Assembly: GCA_964396595.1 (NCBI GenBank)
Contig: CAYNFR010000015.1
Coordinates: 15,249-79,248 of the forward strand
DNA from: CAYNFR01 sp964396595
Lineage (GTDB): Bacteria; Bacteroidota; Bacteroidia; Chitinophagales; Saprospiraceae
Direction of reading: 5' to 3'
DNA: 64,000 nucleotides
Below the pieces are notes generated by a model. That model worked only from the letters and a program-made list of their open reading frames with translations. It was not told the origin of the DNA and ran no database searches. Below are positions 18,285 to 27,354 of this stretch, one piece after another. Position numbers and translations under genes: made by a program. Numbering within the stretch: the first letter of the stretch is position 1; the number at the start of each line of letters is the position of its first letter.

Positions 18285-19075
18285 GAATTATCTAAAGGTA
18301 ATAAATAACAAAAAAAAGGTATATGTCCGCTCTTAAAGAATATATCTTTTACAGTTTGGCCTTCATCTACGTCATGACGTCAGGTAAATTACCATTGCCA
18401 TAAGTGACAGAATACATAAATCAGCTACAACCCGGCAACCACCACATTCGATAAAACACAAAAGCTTCCTAAGATATAACCATCGATACCCCCCTATTCC
18501 CGCTAGTGCAGCTTATCAACTTCAGCCGATACTGGTAGGTTTGTAAGACTAAAATAAAAGCTGACATTTAACATATCAACATTTCACCACTTCCTAACAC
18601 TTGTAACTCAGAATGATTTACGTAATTACAGACTGTCAATGCAGGGTTCATATAAGCCTCAAGCTATAAAAGTAACCCAATGCAGAAGCAGGGTAAAGCC
18701 ATAAAAACACTACGACGCAGACTCTGTTTACGTCGTGAAGTGATAGAAGCCTTCAACAATAAATCAAGCCATGAAAGCTCAGCTTTGCTATGCTAGCGAA
18801 AGACTGCAATTTGTGCAATCTGCGGAATTTATTAAGTATCCGTAACTATTTAGGTCATTGCCCTGTAAGGGCAGAATATTGGTGACTACAGGCTTCACCC
18901 GTCGTTAAAAGTATGGAATTATTAAAGAATTGTCAAATTTTTTAAAATACACAAGTACCCACGAGAGCAGATATGATAACCATTAATAATAGCATAATAT
19001 AAACCCTTTATTATACTAAATGATGAATCATGTAAGATGAAGATACAAAGAGGAACTAAAGTGAGTTAAGCATAA

Positions 19076-19240
19076 AAGCGCACATTAGTGGTTAACTTTT
19101 TAAAAGAGGAAAGAGGTAACCAGATACAGGCCGCTGCATATTTTGAAATGAATATACCTACGGTCAGGCGTATATGGTAGACGTACAGGAAGGAAGGTCT
19201 TAAAGGCATACAACCTCGCCAGAGAAGCTCTTTTACATCT
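19076..19240 (+). pseudogene. Degenerate transposase fragment (IS630-like helix-turn-helix region)
   Basis: Frame starting at 19076 reads KRTLVVNFLKEERGNQIQ, then AAAYFEMNIPTVRRIW, an in-frame TAG at 19178-19180, then TYRKEGLKGIQPRQRSS and TAA. The string 'N-Q-x-x-A-A-x-x-F-x-x-x-x-x-T-V-x-R-I-W-x-x-Y-x-x-E-G-L-K-G-I' is the HTH plus linker signature of IS630/HTH_23-29-type transposases. There is no start codon in the preceding frame (TAA just upstream), an internal stop, and no catalytic DDE part downstream. A fossil of an old insertion. Confidence 0.65.
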
Positions 19241-19288
19241 TAAAAGATTTCTGACTTTTCTAACCGCGCCTCGCTCCCCAAGAGCCAC

Positions 19289-19337
19289 GGGACGAAAGCT
19301 ACGTCCCCCTTAGACCACGAGACACCTCTGTGTCTCG
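19289..19337. repeat. Two adjacent perfect hairpins
   Basis: GGGACG (19289-19294) pairs with CGTCCC (19302-19307), loop 7. CGAGACAC (19318-19325) pairs with GTGTCTCG (19330-19337), loop CTCT. Both lie immediately after the transposase fragment in a locally GC-richer patch and lack T-runs, so they look like a repeat element or IS-end remnant rather than terminators. Confidence 0.5.
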
Positions 19338-19666
19338 AACAGCCTCTGTCGCCACCTTCATATCGCAGGGTCTAGCGTTCTAAACGTCACTTTCTGAACA
19401 TTAAATCCTAGTAGATCCGCTAGTTCGATACCATTATTATTAAACTGTCTCGCGCGAGTGGGTTGATCGATGAATGTCCCTTGTACTATTAGAGGCACAA
19501 GAAATAATCTCACCTCAGCAGAATCACCGCACAGCCATAAATACAGTAAGGAATCGGTGCATCCTTCTCCGAGCTAGAGATATTTCTGATCTAAAACATA
19601 GATTCTGAATTAATACCCCGGCACACTGCTTTCTCCTACTACAACTCATGATCAGCGCATATACAC

Positions 19667-19674
19667 TATATTTG
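19667..19674 (+). promoter_or_regulatory. Candidate -7 element (TATATTTG) for acetoacetyl-CoA synthetase
   Basis: Exact TAnnTTTG ending 5 bp before the ATG at 19680, which would put the transcription start on the start codon (leaderless). No -33 TTTG at the right distance. Confidence 0.35.
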
Positions 19675-19679
19675 ATCAC

Positions 19680-21656
19680 ATGAAAGAAGATCCTGAAATA
19701 CTCTACACGCCTTCTCCCGAAATAGCTGGCAGAAGCAACATCAAAGCATTCGAGCAATGGCTATTGACTAGCAAGAATCTGCGTTTTGCGGACTACGACA
19801 AATTATGGAATTGGTCAACAGACCATATAGAGGAGTTTTGGATTTGCTTATGGGAATATGTCGACATAATATCATGCACCCCATTTCAAACGGTAACGAA
19901 CGGTCTGTCAATGCCGTATACGAGATGGTTCATTGGAGCGAAGCTCAATTATGCTGAACACATTTTCAGAAATAAAACAGAAGAGCATCCTGCTTTGATT
20001 TTCAGAAATGAAAACCGGACAGAAAAGATATCTTGGGCTTTTCTAGAATGTCAAGTTTCAATATTGCGACAGCAGCTTATCGATTTGGGTATCGAATCAG
20101 GAGATCGTGTAGCAGGGTATTTACCGAATATTCCGGAAGCTATCATCAGCTTTCTGGCCGTAAACAGCATCGGCGCAGTATGGTCATGCTGCTCACCCGA
20201 TTACGGCGAAAACACAGTTATAGATAGGTTTATTCAGATTACACCTAAAGTATTAATATGTGCAGACGGCTATCAATATAATGGCAAATCCTTCAATCGG
20301 CTATCGCATATTGAGTTGATCCGGCAATCTATTAGTTCTATAGAAAATACAATTTTTATAAAATACTTATCAAGCGAAAGCCATCTTGACCAAAGTATAA
20401 ATTACGATGACTTAAAAGACCTGTTCCCACCAAAGGTGATCGAATTCGTACCAATAGAATTCAATGAACCAATCTGGATTTTATTTTCTTCCGGAACCAC
20501 AGGAGCACCCAAAGCCATAACCCACTCTGCCGGTGGTGTATTACTCGAACATTATAAATACCTGCTATTTCATAATGACGTGCATACGGGAGAAACATTC
20601 TTTTGGTTTACCACCACAGGCTGGATGATGTGGAACTTTCTACAAGCCAGTATGCTGGTAGGCGGTATTCCGGTTCTTTACGATGGCAGCCCAGGCTATC
20701 CTCATCTTAATACCCTGTGGGAATTTGCTGCAGAACTACCCATAAATCACTTTGGTACAAGCGCGCCTTATCTCAGCGCATGTATGAAATCCGGAATAGA
20801 ACCTGGTCAACATCTGGACTTTCGCAATCTGAGATCGATCGGTTCTACAGGCTCACCCTTACCCCCCGAGGCATATGAATGGGTATATACACATATTAAG
20901 AAAAGTGTATGGCTATGTTCCATGAGTGGCGGTACTGATGTATGCACGGCATTTGTCGGAGGCCATCCCATGCTGCCGGTATATAAAGGCTATATTCAAT
21001 GTAGAGCATTAGCGTGCGCACTTTATGCATTTGACGAAGATGGTAATCAGATTATAGACGAGCTAGGCGAGATGGTTATTACTCGTCCCATGCCGTCGAT
21101 GCCGATCTATTTCTGGAATGACCCTGATAATATTCGTTATCATGCAAGCTATTTTGAAAATTATCCTTCTATGTGGTGGCACGGTGATTATATTCTCATT
21201 AAGCCCAATGGCTCATTACTCATAAAAGGAAGATCTGACGCTACGCTCAATAGAAAAGGTGTAAGAATAGGTACTGCAGAAATATACAATATCCTGGATG
21301 GTATAGCCGAAATATCAGACGCCATGGTCATTAATTTAGAATTACAAAACGGAGATGATATTATGATTCTTTTTGTCGTCCTACTAGAGAAGGAGCGACT
21401 TGATGATATACTGAAATCCAGAATTAATGTCGCATTAAAAATCCAAGGCTCTCCGCGTCACGTACCGGACGAAATAATTTCAGTACCGCAAATTCCTTAT
21501 ACACTGAATGGCAAAAAAATGGAAATCCCGGTTAAAAAAATCCTGCAAGGACGCCCGATTGATAAAGTAGTAAATCCTCAATCAATCAAAAATCCGGAAG
21601 CAATTGATTATATTGTTAGTTCCTCTATTGAAGAACTGCGATCAAAAATTTTGTAG
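19680..21656 (+). CDS. Acetoacetate-CoA ligase (acetoacetyl-CoA synthetase)
   Basis: 658 aa ANL-superfamily enzyme activating acetoacetate with ATP and CoA in the cytosol, linking ketone bodies/PHB or leucine breakdown to acetyl-CoA. N-terminal RSNIKAFEQWL is typical of AacS. The AMP-binding P-loop FSSGTTGAPKAITHS is near residue 270. A8 hinge DATLNRKGVRIGTAEIY, and the catalytic Lys about 612 in YTLNGKKMEIPVK. Length matches AacS and the PKxxxH-like context differs from acetyl-CoA synthetase. Stand-alone gene; ATG at 19680. Confidence 0.9.
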   Translation: MKEDPEILYTPSPEIAGRSNIKAFEQWLLTSKNLRFADYDKLWNWSTDHIEEFWICLWEYVDIISCTPFQTVTNGLSMPYTRWFIGAKLNYAEHIFRNKTEEHPALIFRNENRTEKISWAFLECQVSILRQQLIDLGIESGDRVAGYLPNIPEAIISFLAVNSIGAVWSCCSPDYGENTVIDRFIQITPKVLICADGYQYNGKSFNRLSHIELIRQSISSIENTIFIKYLSSESHLDQSINYDDLKDLFPPKVIEFVPIEFNEPIWILFSSGTTGAPKAITHSAGGVLLEHYKYLLFHNDVHTGETFFWFTTTGWMMWNFLQASMLVGGIPVLYDGSPGYPHLNTLWEFAAELPINHFGTSAPYLSACMKSGIEPGQHLDFRNLRSIGSTGSPLPPEAYEWVYTHIKKSVWLCSMSGGTDVCTAFVGGHPMLPVYKGYIQCRALACALYAFDEDGNQIIDELGEMVITRPMPSMPIYFWNDPDNIRYHASYFENYPSMWWHGDYILIKPNGSLLIKGRSDATLNRKGVRIGTAEIYNILDGIAEISDAMVINLELQNGDDIMILFVVLLEKERLDDILKSRINVALKIQGSPRHVPDEIISVPQIPYTLNGKKMEIPVKKILQGRPIDKVVNPQSIKNPEAIDYIVSSSIEELRSKIL

Positions 21657-22242
21657 CGCTTAGTCTTTTAGCGACAATGCTGTTGCTCAGCGTATACCAG
21701 ACGCAAAAAATCTGATAATTTACAATTAATGTAATGCTATATAATTGCACAGCATTTATTTACAACTTGCCAATAATTAATCGTTTAGGATTCCCCTTTG
21801 ACATAGCAATATTGCATAACCGATGTGGGTTAATATTTTAAGCTTCACTTTTTCTATACCCAAAAAGTAATTTCAAGAGAAAAATCCCAAGATTAATCTA
21901 TCAGTAAATCTGCGGGCATCAACGAAGTCTGCGGGCAGTAAATATTCGTACATAAAAAATATTGTAACTAATCAATCATTTTCTTTCAGGTCAAAAAATC
22001 AGTCATTTTTTTTAGACAAGGCTCATTTTTATGTGAATAGCAGAGCTATTGACGAAAAAAGAGCGGCAAGGCAATAGGAAATGGGCATTTTTATAGCGAA
22101 ATTCATCGCAACTGATTCGTTACAACATATTAAGTGATTGTTTCCATTCCACTATCTCACAAAAATAACAAACCGATTTTTTATATCAAGCACCTTTCTG
22201 AAATCGGTTACACAATCTACAATCTACAGAAGTAGCTATAAT
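21657..22242. other. Intergenic region after acetoacetyl-CoA synthetase
   Basis: 586 bp, no gene. Visible: a 10 bp direct repeat TCTGCGGGCA at 21909-21918 and 21928-21937, and a small hairpin AATAGC/GCTATT at 22036-22050. No terminator with a T-run was found for the upstream plus-strand gene. Confidence 0.45.
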
Positions 22243-22266
22243 AAAAAACCCCGACGGGCGTCGGGG
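22243..22266 (-). terminator. Rho-independent terminator of the dcw cluster (after ftsZ)
   Basis: CCCCGAC (22249-22255) pairs with GTCGGGG (22260-22266), four-base loop, flanked by A6 at 22243-22248, which reads as a T-run on the minus strand. It lies about 235 bp beyond the ftsZ stop, a long 3' untranslated stretch. Confidence 0.88.
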
Positions 22267-22338
22267 TACTTAATAAACCAATCTCATAAAAAGGAAAAGA
22301 TATAATAAAAAGACGAAATCCATCATTAGTCCATATGA

Positions 22339-22447
22339 CAGGCTCAAGTCATGAGTTTGAACCTGATACCATCAGCTGTAAAGCAATCCTGTGTAAGAGG
22401 TTTATTAGTAAAACTCGCCTTTTTATCTATCTCCGCACTTCTGCGGA
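22339..22447 (-). other. Structured 3' untranslated region downstream of ftsZ
   Basis: Two further hairpins lie between the ftsZ stop and its terminator: CAGGCTCAA (22339-22347) with TTGAACCTG (22357-22365), one wobble; and TCCGCA (22432-22437) with TGCGGA (22442-22447), loop of 4. No T-runs follow them and no ORF covers them convincingly. Could be an mRNA-stabilising structure or a 3'-derived small RNA. Confidence 0.4.
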
Positions 22448-22501
22448 CTCACAACCTAACGGTTATATCTTTGATAACGCTAATATATAACTTATTGATA
22501 T

Positions 22502-23944
22502 CTAATCTACATTTTCGTGTAAAAAAGAATTATTTGTTCTACCAAAAAGTCTGTTTTGGTCACCATTTACATCAATTCTTGAAATAGATCGTCTATCCTT
22601 GAATTCATCTTCATCTTCGAGGCTCACTTCTCTTCTTTTGTAAGCCGGTTCATTTTCCATACTATATATACTCTCCGGCGTGTCAAGTGATCCATCAAGA
22701 GACCTTCTCACAAAATTTCTTCGTGCTTCATCTAGCTTAGCCTTATCCGGTGATTTGGTAACTTCACTCGCAGTGGAGCGTACATTAAAATCTTCTTGAA
22801 CAGGTTTAAAGCGGTTAGTTTCCGGTGTCGGAATTAACAAATCTTCATCGTCAAAGTCAACAACTGTAGCCTTGCGCCTCTCTCCCTCCGTTAAACCAAA
22901 GGGCGCTTTTACAATTCCGGTAATTTCTTCTAGTGAAATTTTCTTAGACTCGGGTTGCTTCGCTACAGTGTCAGCTCCTATCTGCGTCCTAAATCCTGTA
23001 GCAATCAAAGTGACGTTTAATTTCTGGCCTAATGATTCATCTTTGCAATTACCCCAGATAATATTCGTGCCATATCCTGCCTCTTCTTGAACATAGTTGG
23101 TAATCTCTGTTACTTCCATCATCGTAATTTCTTTAGTACCGGAAGTCAGATTTAATAATATGTGTTGCGCACCACGGATATCATTTTCTTCAAGCAAAGG
23201 AGAATTCATCGCTTCATGAATTGCTCTTCGGGATCTATCTTCTCCTTCTGCACTAGCACTGCCCATTATTGCAATTCCCGATCCCCGCATTACTGTATTT
23301 ACATCCTCAAAATCTACATTAATATAACCCGTAACAGTAATGATCTCTGCAATACCCTTTGCTGCGGTTGTTAATATATTATCTGCCATGCCAAACGCCT
23401 CCGACAATCCGAGATTACCATACATTTCGCTCAGTCGGTCATTGGAGATTACCAGGTAAGCATCTACGTTCTGTTTTAATTCTTCCAAGCCCTCTATAGC
23501 ATATCGCTGTCTGCGCATTCCTTCAAACTTAAATGGCAGTGTCACTATGGCAACCGTCAGAATTCCCAACTCCTTGGCAGCCTTAGCCAAAATAGGTGCT
23601 GCACCTGTTCCTGTACCGCCACCCATGCCGGCAGTAATGAATAGCATCTTGGTACCATCATCAAGAATCTCTTTTACTTCCTCGATGGATTCGAGACAAG
23701 CTTGCTTGCCTACTTCCGGTTTTGAACCGGCACCTCGGCCATCGGTAAGATGAGGGCCAAGCTGAATTTTATACTCCACAGGGCTACTTTCAAGAGCTTG
23801 ATTATCTGTATTACAAACAGCAAAATCAACCCCTTGTATTCCGGCTTGATACATTGACGCCACGGCATTGCCACCGCCGCCGCCTACTCCAATCACTTTT
23901 ATAATAGAGCCTTTTCTTTTTTTGAAATCAAATTCTAAAGACAT
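22502..23944 (-). CDS. ftsZ: Cell division protein FtsZ
   Basis: 480 aa tubulin-like GTPase forming the Z-ring at mid-cell. I start at the ATG at 23944 (MSLEFDFKKRK); an upstream in-frame extension to 23989 is unlike the family. The G-box GGGTGTG is at residues 108-114, preceded by the N-terminal GVGGGGGNAVASM and followed by the T7-loop region. After about residue 320 comes a long variable charged linker with PAYKRREV and RRSISRID, ending in a short conserved-looking NSFLHENVD tail that probably binds FtsA. Last gene of the dcw cluster, 74 bp after ftsA. Confidence 0.97.
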   Translation of the reverse strand: MSLEFDFKKRKGSIIKVIGVGGGGGNAVASMYQAGIQGVDFAVCNTDNQALESSPVEYKIQLGPHLTDGRGAGSKPEVGKQACLESIEEVKEILDDGTKMLFITAGMGGGTGTGAAPILAKAAKELGILTVAIVTLPFKFEGMRRQRYAIEGLEELKQNVDAYLVISNDRLSEMYGNLGLSEAFGMADNILTTAAKGIAEIITVTGYINVDFEDVNTVMRGSGIAIMGSASAEGEDRSRRAIHEAMNSPLLEENDIRGAQHILLNLTSGTKEITMMEVTEITNYVQEEAGYGTNIIWGNCKDESLGQKLNVTLIATGFRTQIGADTVAKQPESKKISLEEITGIVKAPFGLTEGERRKATVVDFDDEDLLIPTPETNRFKPVQEDFNVRSTASEVTKSPDKAKLDEARRNFVRRSLDGSLDTPESIYSMENEPAYKRREVSLEDEDEFKDRRSISRIDVNGDQNRLFGRTNNSFLHENVD

Positions 23945-24018
23945 AGCCTTACATTTTATATTTTTTGAAATCACAAAAAAACTAATCAACCGATTATCTT
24001 ACTAATTTAAATTACCAT

Positions 24019-25335
24019 CTAAAAATCTGTATCCGGAGTTGCTTCGAAAAACTTCTTCGTATACGTAAATATTTTACTATACCATCTATTGATGTCCTGA
24101 TCATCCATGACCAAATCATCTAGAGTCGCATCAGGATTTTCAATTAATTTATCCTCAAAATCTTGCTTGATCTCCTTGTTATTAATGGCATGAATCAGTA
24201 ATCCCACACCTGTAGCATACATAGGACTAGCCAATGTCGGATTATATCCATGTGCTAAGTGCTCTATAGGCTCTCCGATTCTGCAAGATAAACCAGTATG
24301 ATACTCCGCCAACAAGTTTATATTCTTCAATAAAGAACCACCTCCGGTCAATACTAGACCGGCAATAAGCTTCTTCTCAAATCCGCTTCTGCGAATCTCC
24401 CAGAAAACATAATCAAATATTTCTTCTACCCTTGCTTGAATAATGCGCGCAAGATTTTTTTCCGTAATCTCTTTGTGCTCTTTACCTCTGAAGCCAGGAA
24501 TGGTTATGATACGATTGTCAAATATTTCATCAGCAAGAGCAGAACCAAATCGCACTTTCAACTTCTCAGCCTGATCGTGCATTACTGTGCATCCCTCTTG
24601 AATATCTCTAGTGATCACATTACCACCGAATGGTATTACAGCGGTATGTCTTATCAAGCCATCTTTAAAAATCGTAATATCTGTGGTTCCCCCTCCGATA
24701 TCCACAAGTGCAACTCCTGCCTCTCTCTCGGCCATGGATAATACGGCAGACGCACTGGCAATAGGCTCAAGTGTAATGTCTTGAACATTCAAGCCTACCT
24801 TTTCCACGCACCTCATTATATTCTTGGAGGCAGATATCTGTCCGGTTATAATATGAAAATTGGCTTCTAATCGGATACCACTCATCCCCACAGGATCAAT
24901 AATGTCTTGCTCGTCATCAACACTATACTCCTGCGGAATAATATGCAAGATTTTATCACCTGGAGACAAAACAAGTCTATGCATATCATTGACTAGCTTC
25001 TCTACATCTTCCTTTGATATCTCCGAATTCATATCCGAACGAATCAACAGCCCTCGATGATGGAGGCTCTTAATATGTTGGCCTGCTATGCCAACATGAA
25101 TATTGGAAAATTTCAGTCCAGAATTTCGCTCGGCTATCTCAACGGCATCTCTTATTGATTTAACCGTTTTATCAATATTCGAAACAACTCCTCTAGAAAC
25201 ACCCTCAGAAGGAACAGTTCCAAAGCCTACAACTTCAATTTTATCATATTCATTGCGGCGACCCGCGATAGCGCATATCTTGGTCGTTCCTATGTCTAAC
25301 GCAACTGTTATTTCCTTAGAATTAAAATTTGCCAT
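24019..25335 (-). CDS. ftsA: Cell division protein FtsA
   Basis: 438 aa actin-like ATPase that tethers FtsZ to the membrane. Visible: phosphate-1 motif ALDIGTTKICAIAG at residues 12-25, 1C-domain region with DMHRLVLSPGDKILHIIPQEY, phosphate-2 VDIGGGTTDITIF, and adenosine motif LTGGGSLLKNI. The C-terminus is extended (about 60 residues after the last actin-fold strand) and ends KIFTYTKKFFEATPDTDF, containing the amphipathic membrane-targeting helix. ATG at 25335, 18 bp after ftsQ. Confidence 0.96.
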   Translation of the reverse strand: MANFNSKEITVALDIGTTKICAIAGRRNEYDKIEVVGFGTVPSEGVSRGVVSNIDKTVKSIRDAVEIAERNSGLKFSNIHVGIAGQHIKSLHHRGLLIRSDMNSEISKEDVEKLVNDMHRLVLSPGDKILHIIPQEYSVDDEQDIIDPVGMSGIRLEANFHIITGQISASKNIMRCVEKVGLNVQDITLEPIASASAVLSMAEREAGVALVDIGGGTTDITIFKDGLIRHTAVIPFGGNVITRDIQEGCTVMHDQAEKLKVRFGSALADEIFDNRIITIPGFRGKEHKEITEKNLARIIQARVEEIFDYVFWEIRRSGFEKKLIAGLVLTGGGSLLKNINLLAEYHTGLSCRIGEPIEHLAHGYNPTLASPMYATGVGLLIHAINNKEIKQDFEDKLIENPDATLDDLVMDDQDINRWYSKIFTYTKKFFEATPDTDF

Positions 25336-25353
25336 AATTCAACATTTCATTAA

Positions 25354-26157
25354 TTAAGGTAGATCTTTTGTCATGCCTCGCCCAAGTACTTGATTCGCAA
25401 TAGAAATATCTATCTCATCGTACTTCCCCCAATTATTCGTCTTGGACAGGTTATAATAAAAATCTTTTAGATTATTCAATTTTATACTCAATTCATCAGT
25501 GTAAGCCAATACAATTTTTTCACTTCCTAATTTCGGAACAAGAATAAATCTACCATTCTTATCAAGATGAATTTGTTCTATAAGCGAACTATTAAATTCA
25601 TCATTTCGAATCTCATGTGCTATAGCATATGCCATAGACAATCTGGGCTTAGTGTGCGCCGAATCAGAAGGTTCAAATTTTTCAAAATTTCCTGTTATTA
25701 ATGGAACTCTTGAAGCTCTCTTCTTCGTCACATTGACATATACACCATATTGGTCCAAATAAAAACTACTGCCATCAGCGGACATCACACGCGCAATAGG
25801 TCGTCGTTGCTCGATATCAATAATTAACTTCCTATCTGCATTCAAAAACGCATGCGCATCATACACGCGAGAATCTTTCCTTATCAATTCCTCAATAATA
25901 CTGAGATCCACACGTCCTAGTGACTCAATAGCAAGATCATTCTTATAACCACTACGGATAATAGACTCGACTTCATCTGCCCCAATTATATCACCTATAT
26001 CTGTGTACGCATCTATATTCACTTCAAAACCAGACAATGGCCTTTCATATGACGACACGATTCCCTTAAACCATAGCACCAATACCATTAAAGCTAGCGC
26101 ATTAACACAGACCGTCAAGGCCAGAGTTTTATGTTTAATAAAATACTTCTTCATCAT
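25354..26157 (-). CDS. ftsQ: Cell division protein FtsQ/DivIB-like
   Basis: 267 aa from the ATG at 26157 (a TTG at 26172 is a weaker option). One transmembrane segment near residues 10-32 (TLALTVCVNALALMVLVLWF), then a POTRA-like region (residues about 70-140: IEELIRKDSRVYDAHAFLNA, RKLIIDIEQRRPIARV) and a beta domain to the end. It links the FtsBL complex to other divisome parts in the periplasm. Sequence is divergent, as usual for FtsQ, but position between murG and ftsA fixes the call. The murC gene normally found just upstream is absent. Confidence 0.88.
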   Translation of the reverse strand: MMKKYFIKHKTLALTVCVNALALMVLVLWFKGIVSSYERPLSGFEVNIDAYTDIGDIIGADEVESIIRSGYKNDLAIESLGRVDLSIIEELIRKDSRVYDAHAFLNADRKLIIDIEQRRPIARVMSADGSSFYLDQYGVYVNVTKKRASRVPLITGNFEKFEPSDSAHTKPRLSMAYAIAHEIRNDEFNSSLIEQIHLDKNGRFILVPKLGSEKIVLAYTDELSIKLNNLKDFYYNLSKTNNWGKYDEIDISIANQVLGRGMTKDLP

Positions 26158-26265
26158 ATACGTTTTCAACAATCATCAAAATTTCTTATATCACATAATT
26201 CAGTCTCTACTTATAGTCTGACTAGTTTATCTTCTTAAATATCTGTTTCATTCTTGATAAGAATT

Positions 26266-27354
26266 TTACTTTTTCAATTTTATTATCTCATCGGTAATAA
26301 GCTCAGTCGCATTGGCTATGCCTAATTTGCTGACATTATTCTCCATTCTTCTTAGCTCTTCTCTATCTCTCGCGAGCGTCAATACGCTTAACATTCCATT
26401 TTTAATCAAGTCTTGATCAGAAATATAAACGGCTGCATCTTGATTGACTAAGGCCATAGCATTTTTAGTCTGATGATCATCTACCACATTAGGAGATGGT
26501 ACTAAAACAGCAGCTTTCCCCAGCAACATGATTTCAGATAATGTCAGTGCTCCTGCCCTTGTTAACATAAGATCCGCTGCACGATATACTAAAGACATGT
26601 CGTTAAAAAATGACTCGACTCTGATATGTGCAAGCTTAGCTGTCTCGCTATCTCTATAACTTTCAAAGTGTGCGCCACCCGTCTGCCATAAAAACTGAAC
26701 CTGAGGGTCGTCAGTTAATAATGCTGCCGAAGATCGCATTGCTTCATTAAAGGTACGAGCGCCCAAGCTTCCTCCCATAATCACAACTAAAGGCAAATCA
26801 ATCCTGAAACCCAACCTAGCCTTTGCCTCCTCTCGATTCATTAAACCGCCTTCAAACGCTCTTACAGGATTTCCTGTCATGATCGTTCTTCCCTTTGGGA
26901 AAAAAGCTAATGTAGAATCGTATGCAACACAAATTCGATCTGCACGGGAGGACAATATCCTATTTGTCAGACCCGGATACGAATTCTGTTCCTGCACCAA
27001 TGTCGGAATCTTCATAAGACTCGCCATATACACAGCCGCCGCACTAGCATATCCACCAAACCCCGCAGCCACATCCGGCTTAAACCTTCTGATAATTCTA
27101 TACGATCGCCAGAGACTGTTTACAAGCTTAATCGGAAAAAGTAAATTCCTATATGTCAAATTGCGCTGAAGACCACTTATCCATAAGCCTTCAATTTGAA
27201 ATCCCGCTTCCGGGATTCTCCGCATTTCCATCCTATCCCTTGCTCCTATAAAAAGTATAGAAACATCAGGTATTCTTTTTTTCAACTCCTCGGCTACCGC
27301 CAACGCCGGAAATATGTGACCACCAGTGCCACCTCCACTAATGATGATCCTCAT
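26266..27354 (-). CDS. murG: UDP-GlcNAc:undecaprenyl-pyrophosphoryl-MurNAc-pentapeptide transferase
   Basis: 362 aa GT28 glycosyltransferase making lipid II on the inner face of the membrane. N-terminal glycine loop ISGGGTGGHIFPALAVAEEL, second loop AGFGGYASAAAVYMA, and the donor site GGSLGARTFNEA with LTRAGALTLSE. Length is normal. The start overlaps the ftsW stop by 17 bp. 93 bp separate its stop from the ftsQ start, where murC would normally sit. Confidence 0.96.
   Translation of the reverse strand: MRIIISGGGTGGHIFPALAVAEELKKRIPDVSILFIGARDRMEMRRIPEAGFQIEGLWISGLQRNLTYRNLLFPIKLVNSLWRSYRIIRRFKPDVAAGFGGYASAAAVYMASLMKIPTLVQEQNSYPGLTNRILSSRADRICVAYDSTLAFFPKGRTIMTGNPVRAFEGGLMNREEAKARLGFRIDLPLVVIMGGSLGARTFNEAMRSSAALLTDDPQVQFLWQTGGAHFESYRDSETAKLAHIRVESFFNDMSLVYRAADLMLTRAGALTLSEIMLLGKAAVLVPSPNVVDDHQTKNAMALVNQDAAVYISDQDLIKNGMLSVLTLARDREELRRMENNVSKLGIANATELITDEIIKLKK

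Larger units (their letters stand above)
18285..19666. other. Long gene-poor region with decayed mobile-element DNA
   Basis: About 1.4 kb without a plausible intact gene. It holds the transposase fragment (19076-19240), two adjacent hairpins (19289-19337), and an imperfect stem CACTACGACG/CGTCGTGAAGTG around 18709-18743. A 38-codon plus-strand ORF at 18680-18796 looks random. Base composition changes between AT-rich (18900-19070) and GC-richer (19240-19350) parts, consistent with a patchwork of remnants. Confidence 0.5.

Noticed and set aside
18680..18796. 38-codon plus-strand ORF (MQKQGKAIKTLRRRL...)
   Set aside because: Basic and short, without promoter, ribosome site or known precursor pattern; likely chance.
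19100..19288. 62-codon minus-strand ORF across the transposase fragment
   Set aside because: It is the antisense of the recognisable HTH frame and has no independent protein features.
21909..21937. 10 bp direct repeat TCTGCGGGCA, twice with period 19
   Set aside because: Only two short copies; not an array, and chance duplication or fossil DNA explains it.
22351..22587. 78-codon plus-strand ORF overlapping the end of ftsZ
   Set aside because: Covers the structured 3' region and the ftsZ coding end on the opposite strand; no motif.
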